Positions 46,280-58,400 are shown, numbered from the stretch's first letter. The stretch is DNA of 64,000 nucleotides from Terana coerulea (GCA_024811115.1 JAKOGH010000240.1:1-64000), one strand, 5' to 3'. Numbers and translations: made by a program. Notes: a model not told the origin generated them from the sequence alone.

Positions 46280-47250
46280 GGAACGATGACCTTGACGTAC
46301 CAGTCCGATGCGGACATCGGAAAGTTGCGGACCGTGGAAGGCATAGTTTACCATGAAACCAGACGGCTGACGCTGGTCGAGCTGAGATGAAAGCCGGAGG
46401 TACAGCTCGACGACTGATCCATGCCGGTAACCTGGTACGTGCAATCGGTCCCGGGCCAGTTCATTTAAGGTTATGATAGCTCACAATGCCTTATCTAGGT
46501 ACCATCTAAAATGCTTGACAGCGATTTCAACATACATTGAGGTACACCGTGCGTGTTATTGTGACGAGATCTTGGTTCATTTACTCTAAGTGTGCGCTTG
46601 ACATTGGCTCAAACGGGCGCAAATCAGCAGCAACATAACCTCATCCTAATATTGCCCACCAACACTACGTTGCGACGACGCGACTCCTAAGGCTCTCGAA
46701 CCACCTTTATGTCCATTCTTTGTGCCGTTTTGCGCCACTGCCGCTGGTGAAAGTTCATTTCCAAGTGGGCTGTGGGCCGCGGCGACCGAGGCTCTCGCAT
46801 TGATATTGGGACTATGACAGCTGGTGAGTACTCTGCGTACCTATCGTTTCTCGGTTGTTGACAAGTGACCGGGTATTTGCTGCCACGAACACTTCCTGAA
46901 GAGAATTCAATACGTGAAGGCCAGTGCAAACGTGTCTGGAGGAGTCTCCAACATGTTCGCGGGCTCATGGCGTCAAGTGGTCAGGTCGTTTTGTGGCGAT
47001 ACCAGCACGAGTGAGAAATAAACCGAGAACTGTCAACTGCGGACCCTAATCAACATTCGTAACGCATTGGAGAGAGTTGGACAGCTGTGGGTTTCACAGT
47101 TGTGCTGCCAGACTCGGAGCTTGCGTCGGAAACAAGCTTGTCGTCATTTACCATCCCAGCATATCAAAGAAATGGACGCCGTACTATATCTACGGCCGTC
47201 ATCCTGGGCTCACAATTCCCTTATACCAGCATTTGGCTAGCAGACTCAGA

Positions 47251-47980
47251 ATGTCAGACATAAATTTACCGCCAATACGCGAGCTTTTTCCGGGTGAGTG
47301 GGCTCTAACTCTAATATGATGCAAATATACAACTCACAACTGTAGAGCTCTTCAGTGCCAGTGCCTCAACAGTCATGGTAGGCCAGCATACCGATGACAC
47401 AGTGGCTCGCAGAGTGAGCATATCCGCTATGGCTACCGGCTTGGCTAACAGTAGAACGACTTGCTTTGCAGCCGTATCCACATAACACTGTGACCGGACC
47501 GGTGACGAACGGTAGTGTGGTTAATATGGGCTCTCAACGGTCTGTGGTGCAGTCTCCCGGACGTCAAGCCGCATCTGCAAGTGATACAGATAGCCTCCGA
47601 CGTACCCCGACTTTGAGTAGGTCAAAAGGGGTAAGGCGCTACGCATGCACTATGTGTCCGAAGGCATTCGAAAGGTCAGTGTTGTTTCTCGTAAGATCAA
47701 GCCTTTTGACATCATTGCGCTCTCATATAGGCCGTGCTCTCTAGAGGTACACATGCGCTCTCACACTGGCGAGAAACGTAAGCGTACAGCTTCTTATACT
47801 CTTATCTCCGCGGGCTTTTGAGCTGATATACGCGCGCTTCTAGCGTACCTTTGTACCGCCGCAGGATGCGTCAAACGGTTTCAAACCAGGTCAAATTTGC
47901 GCAGGCACCAACTCACCGCTCACATCGCGCGACTTGAGCACCAAACGAAGTCGCACAGAACCATATCAAGGATTGCTTGA
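47251..47980 (+). CDS. Two-finger C2H2 zinc-finger protein, copy 2
   Basis: ATG at 47251, stop TGA at 47978-47980, five exons matching the paralog at 41171. It begins MSDINLPPIRELFP. The middle region differs strongly (PYPHNTVTGPVTNGSVVNMG), while the fingers are close: YACTMCPKAFERPCSLEVHM, linker RSHTGEKP, then YLCTAAGCVKRFQTRSNLRR and HQLTAH. The tail is longer and unrelated at the end (KSHRTISRIA versus EPQKRYM). Finger-tip residues that contact DNA are mostly kept: T-K-A-F-E-R becomes P-K-A-F-E-R in finger 1. The pair therefore likely binds similar sites with different partners. All exons join in phase, so both copies appear functional. Confidence 0.8.
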
Positions 47981-49484
47981 CGCACTGACCCTCAACATGG
48001 AGCTTACCAGTATTCATCAGAAAGGCCGGTCCTACCGTGGGTACGAGGTGCACATGCACTATGCCGAAGAGTTGAAATGCCCAACCGAACGAGACTAAAG
48101 ATTTATTGTACTATGTATGAAATCAAATCGCAGAGGCCACTGAGCAGATTGCTTTAGCTTGTTGCGAAAGCACACTTTTATAATTGACTCGGAGTGTGAA
48201 GCAAAGCGTATTATACATACTATTCTAATTTACTAAATCACATCTTCTACACAATCGACCTATGGCGTCAGCTTTGACGTGAGTTCCTGGGAATTTTCAA
48301 GATCGGCGGGAGTACCGGAGCAAAAGCTCGCGGACAGATTGATGTCTTTACTAGGTTCGTCTTGATTGCAGTTCCACAGAAAACTTGAGCAGAGGACATT
48401 CGCGGGACCGTTCCCATGTTCATTTACACGACATGAGTAGATGTGAGCGATATTATATCTAGTAGCCACTCAGTAAAGTACGGTTCATTCAAAGTTGTTG
48501 TAGATGATGAATGCTGCGAAAGCCGACGCTTCGCATCTGCACAGCGCGGCCTCGTGGCTCTGAGACTATGACTTACAGGTGACATGAGGTAGATTCCCTA
48601 TGGGCGTACTCTTAGATAACTGCTAAAAGCGGCTATTGAATCGGCTAGGAGTTTTGTGTGGAACAGAAGGATGCTGGCATCGCGCCATAGGAAGAGATAA
48701 AAGTGATGCGGTGGCGCTTCGAGGCTTCCAAATATGGCAAGCAAGAGCGTTGAGTTCTAAACATGTAAGTTCCGCGGTTCGCGCCACGTGCTCGCGAGCT
48801 GCTGAATGTGAGGTTTGTTCAGTTTGTGAGCCGTTATACACCGCAGGCCTATGAGACTGCGCGCTGCCGTACTGCGAATAACTTAAGTAGGGGAAGAGTC
48901 AGGTTCGGGGACATGTCGGTAGGGATGAGCGCCTATTGATACAGCGATTTTTGGGCAGGGCAGAAGCTCGTAGTCGCTGCAGCATGCATGTACCTCCACA
49001 CAACCCAACAAAAGCTACACGAAAATGCGCGGACCAACGATGCCTATCGATTGGTGCAGGCGGTACAGGATTTGGGTGACATTTGGCCACGTTGTAGGGA
49101 GATTTCTCGCTTCGCCAGCGATGTTGAAAAGCACGGGCGCTACGTGCTGTGAGTTTGTACATGTTTGTTCGGCCTTCAGCCCCCTTAGGAATATGCTCAC
49201 TCGCTCCGCTCGCTCGCAACAAGGCCAAACAGAACGAGCGAGGAGCCGCGCGCTATTCACGCTACTGTGACCAGTCATCACTCACCACTGCCACGACGCC
49301 TGGCAGCCATCATCTGTCTGCTTCCTTTCCAGCTCAAACATCTTTTGATGACACCACTCGCTCTCTTTAATCTGTAACTCATCTACTACAGGCGACACTT
49401 CCGGCTTCACTACGCACTCAACTGCCGTCCCATCGGACTCAGCATCTCCCACGCGCATGACTTTTCAGCGTGGACTAGCTCGCC
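47981..49484. other. Duplicated intergenic DNA with an extra 0.44-kb block
   Basis: Matches the intergenic region of copy 1 apart from the extra block at about 48766-49206. That block has no coding signal or target duplication that I can see. It may be an insertion here or a deletion in copy 1. Confidence 0.45.
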
Positions 49485-49740
49485 ATGGATGTTGATTTTG
49501 ACGTCTCGTTTCCTGCGCTTCGTTCTCGGACTTCTTCTTCGCTTTCGTGCGCCTGCCTGAGCTGCTTAAGCAGGACCACCAACTCTCGTCTCCACTGACA
49601 TCCTATCCACGCTGTTGGTACCGCTTCATCACACCAACTTCGCAATGTTTTTCATTCAGTGTACCAGTACAGGAAGGAGTCTATCTGTTCAGCCACGGCA
49701 TTGGTCTGTACTCAGGTGGTCTGTTCAGACATGTAAGCAC
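49485..49740 (+). pseudogene. Truncated PIG-U relic (exons 1-2)
   Basis: Begins ATG at 49485 with [12 protein letters not shown], then loses frame because one net base is missing relative to the functional copy across the RLLLAFLRL region. The second exon keeps QEGVYLFSHG and LYSGGLFRH up to the donor at about 49734. Sequence homologous to PIG-U stops in the following intron, so no other exon exists here. It is a by-product of the segmental duplication. Confidence 0.88.
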
Positions 49741-49755
49741 ACCCTCCTTGTCAAT

Positions 49756-52206
49756 CTACAATTGCACATGCATGAATGCCGCAAGTGAAGTGGTGCCGAC
49801 TGAGTTTATCATATGCTCTGGTCTGGTCGAGTAAAGGTCGCATAGTATCTGTTGTCCTGCGGAAGACGATAGCAGCCTGTTTCTGTGCAACATAGTGAAG
49901 CAATACACACTGGCGGCCGAAGGGCAAGAGAAGATATGGTGAGAATGAAGGGCTGCGTGGAGATAAGGAACTTGCAAAGGAGCCAAAGCCAGGAGACGCA
50001 AGCTGGGAAGGCCTTGAAGCTTGAGGTGCCTATTTCGAACGGGAGGAAAGGACGACGTCAAGCACGACAGAGCCAGTCATCGTGATCTTCAATTGGGACA
50101 TCCAGCTAAACGTGGCAGCAAAACTGGCTCCATCCCGCAGCTGCTTTCGTTTGCGATAGCGAACAACCGCGGATCTCCAGTCAAGAAAAATGTTTGATGT
50201 GTAGGCGAGACTGGACAGAGCAAAAATAGGATGGTGCCCGTTGACAACATGCGTCGGCATTGGTACAACGTCAGAGCAGGCGACAAGCTGTAGCCGAGGA
50301 TCGACAATGGCAACGCTACAGCCTTCAACGACAATACTACGCACTCCCGTCGACCGACGATGCCCGACTCGAAGTGAGCGTAGTGTGGAGTTGGACCACA
50401 AGCGTAAATCGCTGAGGTCAGAGCTGCCGTGGCGGGAACGAAGGGCACTGTCTGTCTGTTTGTCCAGAGATCCTGTGCCTGCTAGATTATATGCGGACAC
50501 CATCTGTAAAGTAGGACGTGCCAGCAATTATAAGCTCGCGATGCAGGCAGAAGACGGGCCTATTCCAAGGGAGGAGTAGCACTGATGGCATACTAACCTC
50601 GCCTACACAGACAACAAGGTGCAGGGTTAAGAGCAAAATGACCTCCAAGCGAGTGAGAATATCGGAAACGCTCTGTTGAGGCTTGTCAGTATTGACTGCA
50701 ACACTAGTTTTGCTCAAGCGACCTGCCAAGAGCTCGAGCCAAGGAGCACTTAACTTATCATGACCAGTGCTGATCAATAAATACGCAATTATATACACTT
50801 ATGTATTGGGTATAAACAGAGTAGTCAAAAGGAGCAGCGTTACCAGCAGATTGGGCGGGTTGTTAGCTGAGACTGCTTCGTGCTCTTGCATACGCTAAGG
50901 TTGTCGACTTGATTGACTATATTTTCATTTGTGCAAGATGATCCTTACGGTCAGAAAGAGAGGCATTAAGCCGCCAGGTCCGCTATTGGCAATGGCAGCC
51001 CTGGAGAAGGAGATCAAGAAGGCGATGGGAACATCTTGAAGATGGGATGTTAGCGACAGCGTCAGCCAGCGACGGAGAAGTAGGACCCACGTCCAACAGA
51101 TAACTGCATGTGCATCTTGCCGCGTTCTGCCTGGCAGACATCATCTCCGAGTTCTGGGGCGAGAGGGGTGTGGCAACGGACAGGTCGTGTTGCTGAAGTA
51201 AATATCATCGGATTAGACGGCACTATCGTGGGTGAGAGCTGCAGCAGCCGGAAGCGAGGAAACGAAGATATGCACGAGCCTAGATGCTACCGCCGAGTCG
51301 AGAGCAAAGATGACGAAAGAGAGTTGAGGATGGGCAAGCTCAAAGCTTGATGTCCTGAAGTGTGGGCTTGAGTGGGAACCTGTTTGTGTTTGGATTTCTG
51401 GACGATACACATCTGTAACTTTGTATTTATCGTATGTAGATCTTGGTTGCTGGTGGCGAGACCATCTGCTGATGAGCAGTGAGCTATAGGGTGCGGACTA
51501 TATTTTTCCAGACTCATAGGACCATGCATGGCAAGACCTCCACTGTACCATCCCATAGTTTGCCAGTTTCTGTTTGAGGAAAGCCTGATTGTCCTGGCTA
51601 TGCTCTCCACCATACGTGCTTGGAGTGAACTACGCTCATTGTAGGTAGTGAGTTTGAGAAGTTTGTAGAGCCGTAAGGAGAACAAAACTGACAATGCCGT
51701 AGCCGCGTGGTGGATTTTACAGTTCCTGAGACACTTCTCTTCCAGAGTACAAGACAAAGTCCATATTTCTCGTGTGACCACCGCTTTCAGCGAGAACTGC
51801 TTCCAAACGGCAGAGGTACCTGGAAGAGTGGGATAAGGCAGCAGCCAGAGGCAAGATCTGTGCGCGAGGGACGTTGACCCATGAGCGAAGGATCTACGGG
51901 AATACGAAGGTCACAGTCAGTGGAGTTCAAGATCGCCACAAAGGGAGACGGACGCAGACGGTGAGCCGGTGACAGCCTTGTTCGACGCAATATCTGGTAA
52001 GGACCTGCGCACAGATTTGAGTGGCAGTATTGTGCAGGAAGCTAAGACGTACCTGAGCCAGTGACCTATTGCACTCCACTTAGCCTCCTAAACGCTTCGG
52101 TGTGCCTCACGGGTCGTGTAAACGCCTGAATGATCGGAACGGGTGTTCAGACCAGTGTGACGTGAGCTTACCAGCGCCAGAAGCTAGAAAGATGGTGAGC
52201 TAAAGG
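49756..52206. other. Intergenic, unassigned minus-strand frames
   Basis: Several minus-strand open frames at 49.8-50.8 kb and 51.3-52.0 kb have some coding texture. They include hydrophobic stretches (VALPLSILGYSLSP, ILLLTLHLVVCVG) of the kind seen in multi-pass membrane proteins. They cannot be spliced into a recognisable gene, and frame changes are needed. I leave the region unassigned; degraded membrane-protein genes are one possibility. Confidence 0.35.
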
Positions 52207-52395
52207 TCCACGATCGAGGATTGTAAGCCCGCACAACATCCTTCCTTATTTGGACGTCACGTGAAGCTCGGGCGCCAGCTACGACTTCACCACTGTGCAA
52301 AGTATTTGGCACATAAACACATGTAAACAGCCTCATAAAATTGTAGAAAATTTGTAAAGAAGGCCCTCCGGGCTTAAAAACAATATTTCTGTACT

Positions 52396-52503
52396 CTAAC
52401 CTCTAAACCAACCCTAACCTAACCGAACCTAAACCCTAACAGCTAATCCCTAACCATTAACTCCGAACTAGCTAATCCGAACCAGCTAACCCAAACCCTA
52501 ACG
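52396..52503. repeat. Interstitial telomere-like tract (degenerate CCCTAA)
   Basis: About 108 bp rich in CCTAACC, ACCCTAAC and related CTAAC/CCGAAC hexamer variants, resembling the fungal telomere unit TTAGGG read on the opposite strand. Units are not in perfect register, so this is a degenerate or interstitial tract and not a chromosome end. Confidence 0.65.
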
Positions 52504-52597
52504 TCCCAGTAGTGTTACAGGTTGCGCTACGTGCGACGGGAGAGTTGCACAGTGAAATAAAATAAAATATAAAAAGGAACAGTAAAAGCATCGTGCC

Positions 52598-52660
52598 AAG
52601 TTCGAACCCAGCTCTCCAAAACGACTATCTAACCGCACCTAGCCAATAGTCTACGGTGAC
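52598..52660 (-). repeat. Possible tRNA-derived SINE head (pol III A and B boxes)
   Basis: On the minus strand a tRNA-like A box (TGGCTAGGTGCGG, plus-strand 52633-52645) precedes a B-box-like GGTTCGAACTT (plus-strand 52598-52608) at about 37 nt, slightly short of normal tRNA spacing. An A/T-rich stretch (TTTTATATTTTATTTTATTT) follows. No complete cloverleaf can be drawn, so it is not a tRNA gene. A SINE is an inference. Confidence 0.35.
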
Positions 52661-52759
52661 ATATGAGCATGGCAAGCGTTTAATGTATAGATTAAGCTTG
52701 GCATCATGTGACGTCCGAATAAGGAAGGATGTTGTGCGGGCTTACCGTCCCACGATTGA

Positions 52760-55700
52760 GGAGTGAAGCGAGCAAACTGGTAGTGGGTTGAATACTTAGG
52801 AGCAGCAGTCACTTCAGGCCAAGCAGATGGTTGGACGACAGGACTGCAGGATGCACTGCTTGGATAGAGAGAGCGTTGGGCAGAGGTGGTGGTGGTCATT
52901 TAGCATTGTGACTTCGAGGTGGACGCGAGCGTAGACGCTTCGACAAGATGAACAAGACCCTGTAGTGCATCAGGACCCCGCAAGCACTGTAGCTCCTGAG
53001 GCCTAGTAAGAATGCCATCTGGGGAACCTACCGGAAATCTAGCACTGTCTCAAGTCCTAGGTTCCCATAGGTAATGCTCTGTCTCCGGTAGGTTACTGTA
53101 GGTTGACCTATCATTTCAACACCGCACAATTCTGCCGGAACTGTACAGTAGTCTATCGTAATCATGCGTAATCTATGGTCATCTATATGCCTGCTCCTTT
53201 GACTCGAGCGCTTCCATATTGTGCACATGCTAGAACATATGGTGATCTAGGCTTGTATAGGTTGTGGAAGCGCATACATCAACAATCTAGTGATATCTAT
53301 GCATGCGCAGATGACTCCCTCACAAAAGCTACACCCTTCTACCGCGGCCTACGCCAGTGTAGACTGTGAAGCGCATAAGCGCGCGTTTTGCATGCCATAC
53401 CAAACCTTCGCTGCCACCTTGACCTGCAGCTAGCTTGACTGTTCGCCGGCACCTGCAGTTCCTAGACTGTGTACATGAGCCACAAGTGTGAGGATATTGT
53501 GAGCAGAAGCATACACACACGTACCAAGAGGTGGGTCTCCCACGCCCCATCCTCAGCCTCTCTTGCTCTGCGAGACAGAGCGGTTAGCACCCCAAAATCT
53601 CCTGTGCAAAGGGTAATCCCAGCGTACTTTCTACTTCTTCTCGTTCGCGAGCTGCTTTGATTCATCTGTTTATTTTTACGACAAAGCGTTAACACAGGAT
53701 GGATTATTTGACATAAGCACACATACCTTCTTAGCATCGCTCGGCAGTTTGCTCTAGTAAGCATTAAACTGCGTATCGAGGCCAACTGGGTTCATTTTCT
53801 GCCATTCTTTCCCTGCCAATGCCTTACAGTAGCATATATAAATGAGTGATATACTGTGCAACGTGAGAAAAGAATATACTTCAGTGCAATCTTGCTGTTA
53901 GCTCCATATTCGATGGGCTTCCCTTGTTTTTGAATAAGTACAGCTCGGTGAGTATACCGAGTGATACAAGGCAGGCGTACCATGTTTGTGTCAGCCCAAA
54001 AGACTTCAGCTCGTTCTCCCCGCCTTTATTTTTGGAGCTAGAGCTTGTGATACGAAAGCACTTCATCATCTCTTCTGTTCATCGCTGGACTCGAGAGTAC
54101 TGCGTATGCGCATAGCTAGGAATATTTGCAGTGTGGCGGTGTGGTTGCGTTAGCTGTCTGCTCATATAGTGATGAGAAACTTGTCAGGACTGTGGGCACA
54201 TACACTGGCACATTTTGCTCACCGCAGTCCCTTACAGCCCTTTGGTTACTGCCAGCTTGCTTCCAGTCTTGTCATTCCCCTCACGTGAGCTTGTGACAAA
54301 AGATGCAGAAAACGAGTGATCTTGCTATTGCTCTTCGAAGGTATTGAGATTGCTTGAAGAGGCCGCCGGAGGCAGATGAGGGGTGGGAGGATGGCGAAGT
54401 CGGAAGGAGAAGTAAGTGACTCAGGATGGAGGCGGGGAAAGTTGCTTGGAGTGTTCACTTTCGGCCGGCTTGCCGAACCTTGCCGAACTCTCGACCAAGC
54501 GCCGCCACACTTTTCTGCCTTCTCTCTTCCTCCTCTCCCTTCCCCTTGCTGTAGCGCTTTTCTCTTGTCCGGAATACATACTTTCAGCGCTTATCAACTC
54601 AATTCAACCCTCCAGTACTCCAGTGGCTGCCAGTTTTTGTTTGTAGCACTCGGGTCTGCGAAAACTATTAATTCCATGCAGCGCTTAAGCACCCTTTGAC
54701 ACATAGCTTCGTCACACTTGCGAACACAAGGCTGCCCTAATCCTGTGGGGATTTCTGTACACAAGTTGCACTCTAAATATTCTCTAACTCCCTGCTTACT
54801 TTAGGTGACCTCCTACCATTACATTGAAGTGAGCACAGCGTGAAAAGCTTGCCAAGCATCTGCTTACCTTGGCAAGCTTGGGCGCTGCTGGGAAATAGAC
54901 GCTCAACGCCATCTTGGCGCTTTACTTAACTTTTGGTAACTTCACACAGCTTTTGCTGCCTTCCATGTATTTAATGTAGTCTCAGCTCTTTCTATTGTAC
55001 AAGTTCATGCCTGATGTCACCAAAGCTTGTAGTGCTAGCTGCAAATTAACTTGAAGTGCTTGAAAGCCGCAAGACTGCTGGAATTAAACCTGGGCGCCTA
55101 TTTGTCCTGTGGCATTGCCGCAAGTCTAGAATCCTCGGCTCTTTGCAAAGCTCGCCATACACTGACATAAAAACATTGTTCAGACAGTGATGTAAGACTG
55201 TTTCTTATAGTATATCACCCTTATGAGTTACTTACTCGTGCATCTGAGCACTTTGTGCTTTGGGTGCTTCAAGCAGCTTCAAGTCGCTTGCGATCAACTT
55301 TGATGGGCTTCAAGTCGCTTCGATCAGCTTGCACTAGCTTGTGTGGCGTAAAGCTGCTTTCACAAACTTGGATGTGCTCTTGCAACTATTATTAAGTATA
55401 TGCCACATTAATGTGTGTTACAATACTTATATAGACTGAAGTTGAGACCAGAATTGTAAGGCATTCTAATCTTTCATTCAGGGTCCAATTGTGGACTCCC
55501 ACCCGGCCCTTCCTTACCTGGCAGGCCGCCACATGGATATAACTCAGTCATCCTGCCTTGCGAGCATTGTCAAGATATAAGTGGGACAGCCTCTCTAACT
55601 TATGCAAGCATATTTATGCCATCTGGTTTAGTTAGAGAATCACACCCCAAGCGCCGAACACAGCAAGACTTGGAGCCTGGGGGTTGCGGTTGATAGGTGC

Positions 55701-55922
55701 GCAAGCGCAAGTGTGGTCGGTGGTAGCGCCGATCTGAGGCTTTGGCTTTAATTGCAGCTCAACTATTGTTTCCAACTTACACCTCAGGCAAGCATATAAT
55801 GGGCGACCAATGATTGGACCTTACATCTAAGTTCCTGAAATGCAGTTTATAAGCCACTGCAAGCCAACTCGAGTGTGCAGTGATGGGAAGCTGCTTCAAG
55901 CGCCTCGAAGGAGCTTGAAGCA
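52760..55922. other. Repeat-poor to low-complexity intergenic region
   Basis: About 3.1 kb without a recognised gene. It holds a small hairpin at 53027-53092 (AACCTACCGGA facing TCCGGTAGGTT). From about 54850 on, many short units of AAGCTTG, CTTCAAG and GCTTCAAGTCGCTT occur, especially 55255-55340 and 55885-55925. The copia element is inserted in the last of these. Confidence 0.5.
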
Positions 55923-55927
55923 GCTTG

Positions 55928-56219
55928 TGTTGAGTCAGATAGACGCTGTAAGCACTCTGCTCACATCTTCTCTATTGTTCTACCAGGTTTCACTATGACG
56001 ACCCCTATTGTCCATTGTCCTAGTACCTATTTGTGCCTGTTTATAGTACAGCCACACTGTATTGTATATAAGGCAGCTTTCTGCGCCATACTCTAATAAG
56101 ACTCTTACAACTCTTAACCCACTTACGTGTATTCAAACCAGCCTACAGGTGAGTAACCATCCTAGCTTTCTCTAGGCCTCGGTAGGAGTGTACGCTGCTG
56201 TATGCGCTGCACTTCTACA
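55928..56219 (+). repeat. 5' LTR of copia element
   Basis: 292 bp, TGTTGAGTC..CTTCTACA. It contains a likely promoter TATA (GTATATAAGG at about 56065) and ends directly before the primer binding site. Confidence 0.93.
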
Positions 56220-56232
56220 GGTTATGAGCCCC
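56220..56232 (+). promoter_or_regulatory. Primer binding site complementary to half initiator-Met tRNA
   Basis: GGTTATGAGCCCC directly follows the LTR. GGTTATGAGCCC is complementary to the initiator-methionine tRNA anticodon stem-loop (GGGCTCATAACC), the half-tRNA priming used by copia and Ty5-like elements. Confidence 0.7.
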
Positions 56233-56452
56233 GATGATGCAGTTGATTGCGCCGTCACTGGCAGCAATAACCAGCTCATTGGTAAACTTGACTGTACTTG
56301 TTCGCTGCCATCGCACGCGACGGTTGCGCTCTCCAGCGCACTGTCTGCGCCAAGCAAGCTGAGCAGGCCTGAGGGAGCCCTCCAGGGCCCCTCCTTGGCT
56401 AAAGCCATGTCAGTACGTTGTACTGACAGTTCTGCCCCTACAGAACTCAACA

Positions 56453-58400
56453 ATGTCTTCTTCACTCGAGAAGCTTGTCCTCATCCTCGACGGAACCAAC
56501 TGAGAGCACTAGAACGACACCTTGAGGTTGTTTCTGGGCACTCAGGGAATCGCTCATCAGCTCACGACGACCCAGCCGAGGGTGCCGGCCTTAGTCCGCA
56601 CTATCCCAGCAGTTCCCGCTTGCACTGCAGTTGCAGCTGATGGTACCAACCCTGCCATCCCTGCTCTCCCTGCATCTGGCGAAGTACCCGGCAACGAGCA
56701 TGAGCACTCCAGAGCTGTCGACAAGCTCGACAGCTGGATCAACGATGACCTCCGGGCCATGGGCTTCATTCACCTTTGCCTGACTTACCAGATTGGTCAG
56801 TCAGTGAAGAATGAAACGACAGCCAAGGCTCTGTACGAGTCCCTGCAGATGACCTACACCCAGAACACTCTAGGTACAGCCTACGCTGACTTCAGGGGCC
56901 TCCTGGAGACTCGCATCCCCGAGGATCAGTCCCCAGCACCCGTGATCGCCAAGATCCAAGCCCACGTCGACCGCCTAGGCCTAAATGCGGTCCATGCAAG
57001 CGTAGATGATTACATACACCTGATGCTCCTCATATCGAAGACACCAGGGTACGGTAAGCATATCACCACCGTTACCACACTAAATCAGAAGATGGTAGAC
57101 ACAGCACTGACTCCTACCCCACTTGGGGCCCTTGAACCCAAGGTTTATGGGCAGCAGCTCATCGCTGCTTGGAAGCAGCGAAAGCTTTCCGATGGACAGC
57201 GCAAGCAGACTGAGTCTGCTAAGCGCCGTCACCGCCGTCAAGAATAAGGAGAAGGATCCTCAGTTCAAGCAGCAGCAGCGCCCGCGCGGCAGCAGCAGCA
57301 GCAGCAGGATGGTGCCGGCAACGGCAAGGGAAAGAAAACCCAGCGCAGCAAGCGCGTGGGCAAGGGCAAAGGCAAGGTCCAGGACGCTGACCACAGTCAC
57401 TCCTACATCGCCACCTCGGTCATTCTGGTGGTGAACGACTTCACCCCTAACGTGCCACTCCCCAAAGTCCGAGGCTGAAGAAATGCAGTCTCGCATCGAA
57501 GGAGAACACAAGCTCTGGCTCGCTAATGGCAACTAGTTCCCCCGCCTTCCGCGAAGGCATTAGCTCTTGCCGAGAAGCTCAAAGTCGTCAGGTCCCAGGA
57601 GCGCATTCGGACCCTCGAGGAGGTTGTCGACGCCAATGAGCACAACACTCATCGCATGGACGCTATGCGGGACATCGAACACCGCAACCTGCGAACACAG
57701 TTCGTGAGTTAGAATTCCAGCAGGAGTTCACTCTAGACAATCTCCCTGCGCTAACTAAATTGTTAGCAATCCTCAACGAGGACGACGAGTTTCAGACTCT
57801 GCACAAGGCCCAGCTCCACGAGGCCGGCAGAGCTCCGTAAGACTGCCCACAAGCAGTGGATCGCAGACAAGAATGCTGCCCTGAACAAGGGCTCAACCCA
57901 CGACCAGAAGCGTCGTGGACACTTCTAAGTGGGAGCGCAACCAGCTCGTAAAGCTGGCTGTTGCCTAGGAAAGCAAGTTTGCTGCCACCGCCCGCCGGAG
58001 GATGAGGCTGCCGAGAAGGCTCATCGCATCAAACAGGCTGACTTCAACTACGCTGAGCTCGACGCCCGCATCGGCCAGAACAACGTCGCTCTCAAACGCA
58101 AGTTTGCTGAGCCGGAGTTTGTTGAAGGCAGCTCCTCTCGCTCCGCCAAGCGCTGGCTCGCGCGAACCCCTCGCCGATCATCTGGTCCGACGAGGTCGAC
58201 ATGCAAATGTCGCTTGACAGAGAGGACAGCTTCGACACCCGCAACCACTCTGACATTGAGGACGTTGTGTCCTCAGAAATAAGGACAGCGACGGCAACGT
58301 TGACGACTAGTACAGCGGGATGCCTCATGGATAATCGAGAGATCCACCAGGACATCATTGACGCGTACTTCGAGCACGTCCCTCTCACTCTGAACTAGTG
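56453..58400 (+). pseudogene. Copia gag remnant and basic Gln-rich region
   Basis: An ATG at 56453 starts MSSSLEKLVLILDGTN, the usual copia gag opening, then a stop or shift intervenes. A long later frame (about 56650-57245) contains LDSWINDDLRAMGFIHLCL, ALYESLQMTYTQNTLG, ADFRGLLETRIPEDQS and HVDRLGLNAVHASVDDYIHL, which is capsid-type helical sequence. A CAG-repeat stretch near 57270-57305 encodes poly-Gln/Ser, and Lys/Gly-rich sequence follows. The segment 57480-58400 is highly charged and broken by several shifts. No zinc knuckle was clearly found. Confidence 0.7.

Larger units (their letters stand above)
46280..49755 (+). repeat. Segmental duplication, copy 2
   Basis: Direct-orientation copy of 40240-43243. 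It is longer by about 0.44 kb because of an extra stretch at roughly 48766-49206 between the ATGGCAAGCAAGAGCG landmark and the CAACAAGGCCAAACAGAACG landmark, which are adjacent in copy 1. Similarity ends inside the second PIG-U intron. Confidence 0.85.
52223..52745. repeat. Inverted-repeat structure enclosing telomere-like and tRNA-like sequence
   Basis: Arms of 38 bp at 52223-52260 and 52708-52745 are reverse complements with one mismatch. Weaker complementarity extends outward for about 20 bp on each side. The 447-bp interior has two unusual parts, annotated separately: a degenerate CCCTAA tract and a tRNA-like segment. There is no coding sequence, and I see no clear target duplication. Confidence 0.75.

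Noticed and set aside
45653..46444. 263-codon open frame on the minus strand
   Set aside because: It starts at a non-ATG codon, runs into the duplicated non-coding region and has no recognisable motif. The counterpart sequence near 40.3 kb does not keep the frame.
52396..52503. Chromosome end (true telomere)
   Set aside because: The units are degenerate and out of register, and unique sequence plus a full copia element lie on both sides, so it is interstitial.
52598..52660. tRNA gene on the minus strand
   Set aside because: A and B boxes are visible, but acceptor and anticodon stems cannot be paired and the spacing is about 7 nt short. At most it is a tRNA-derived SINE head.
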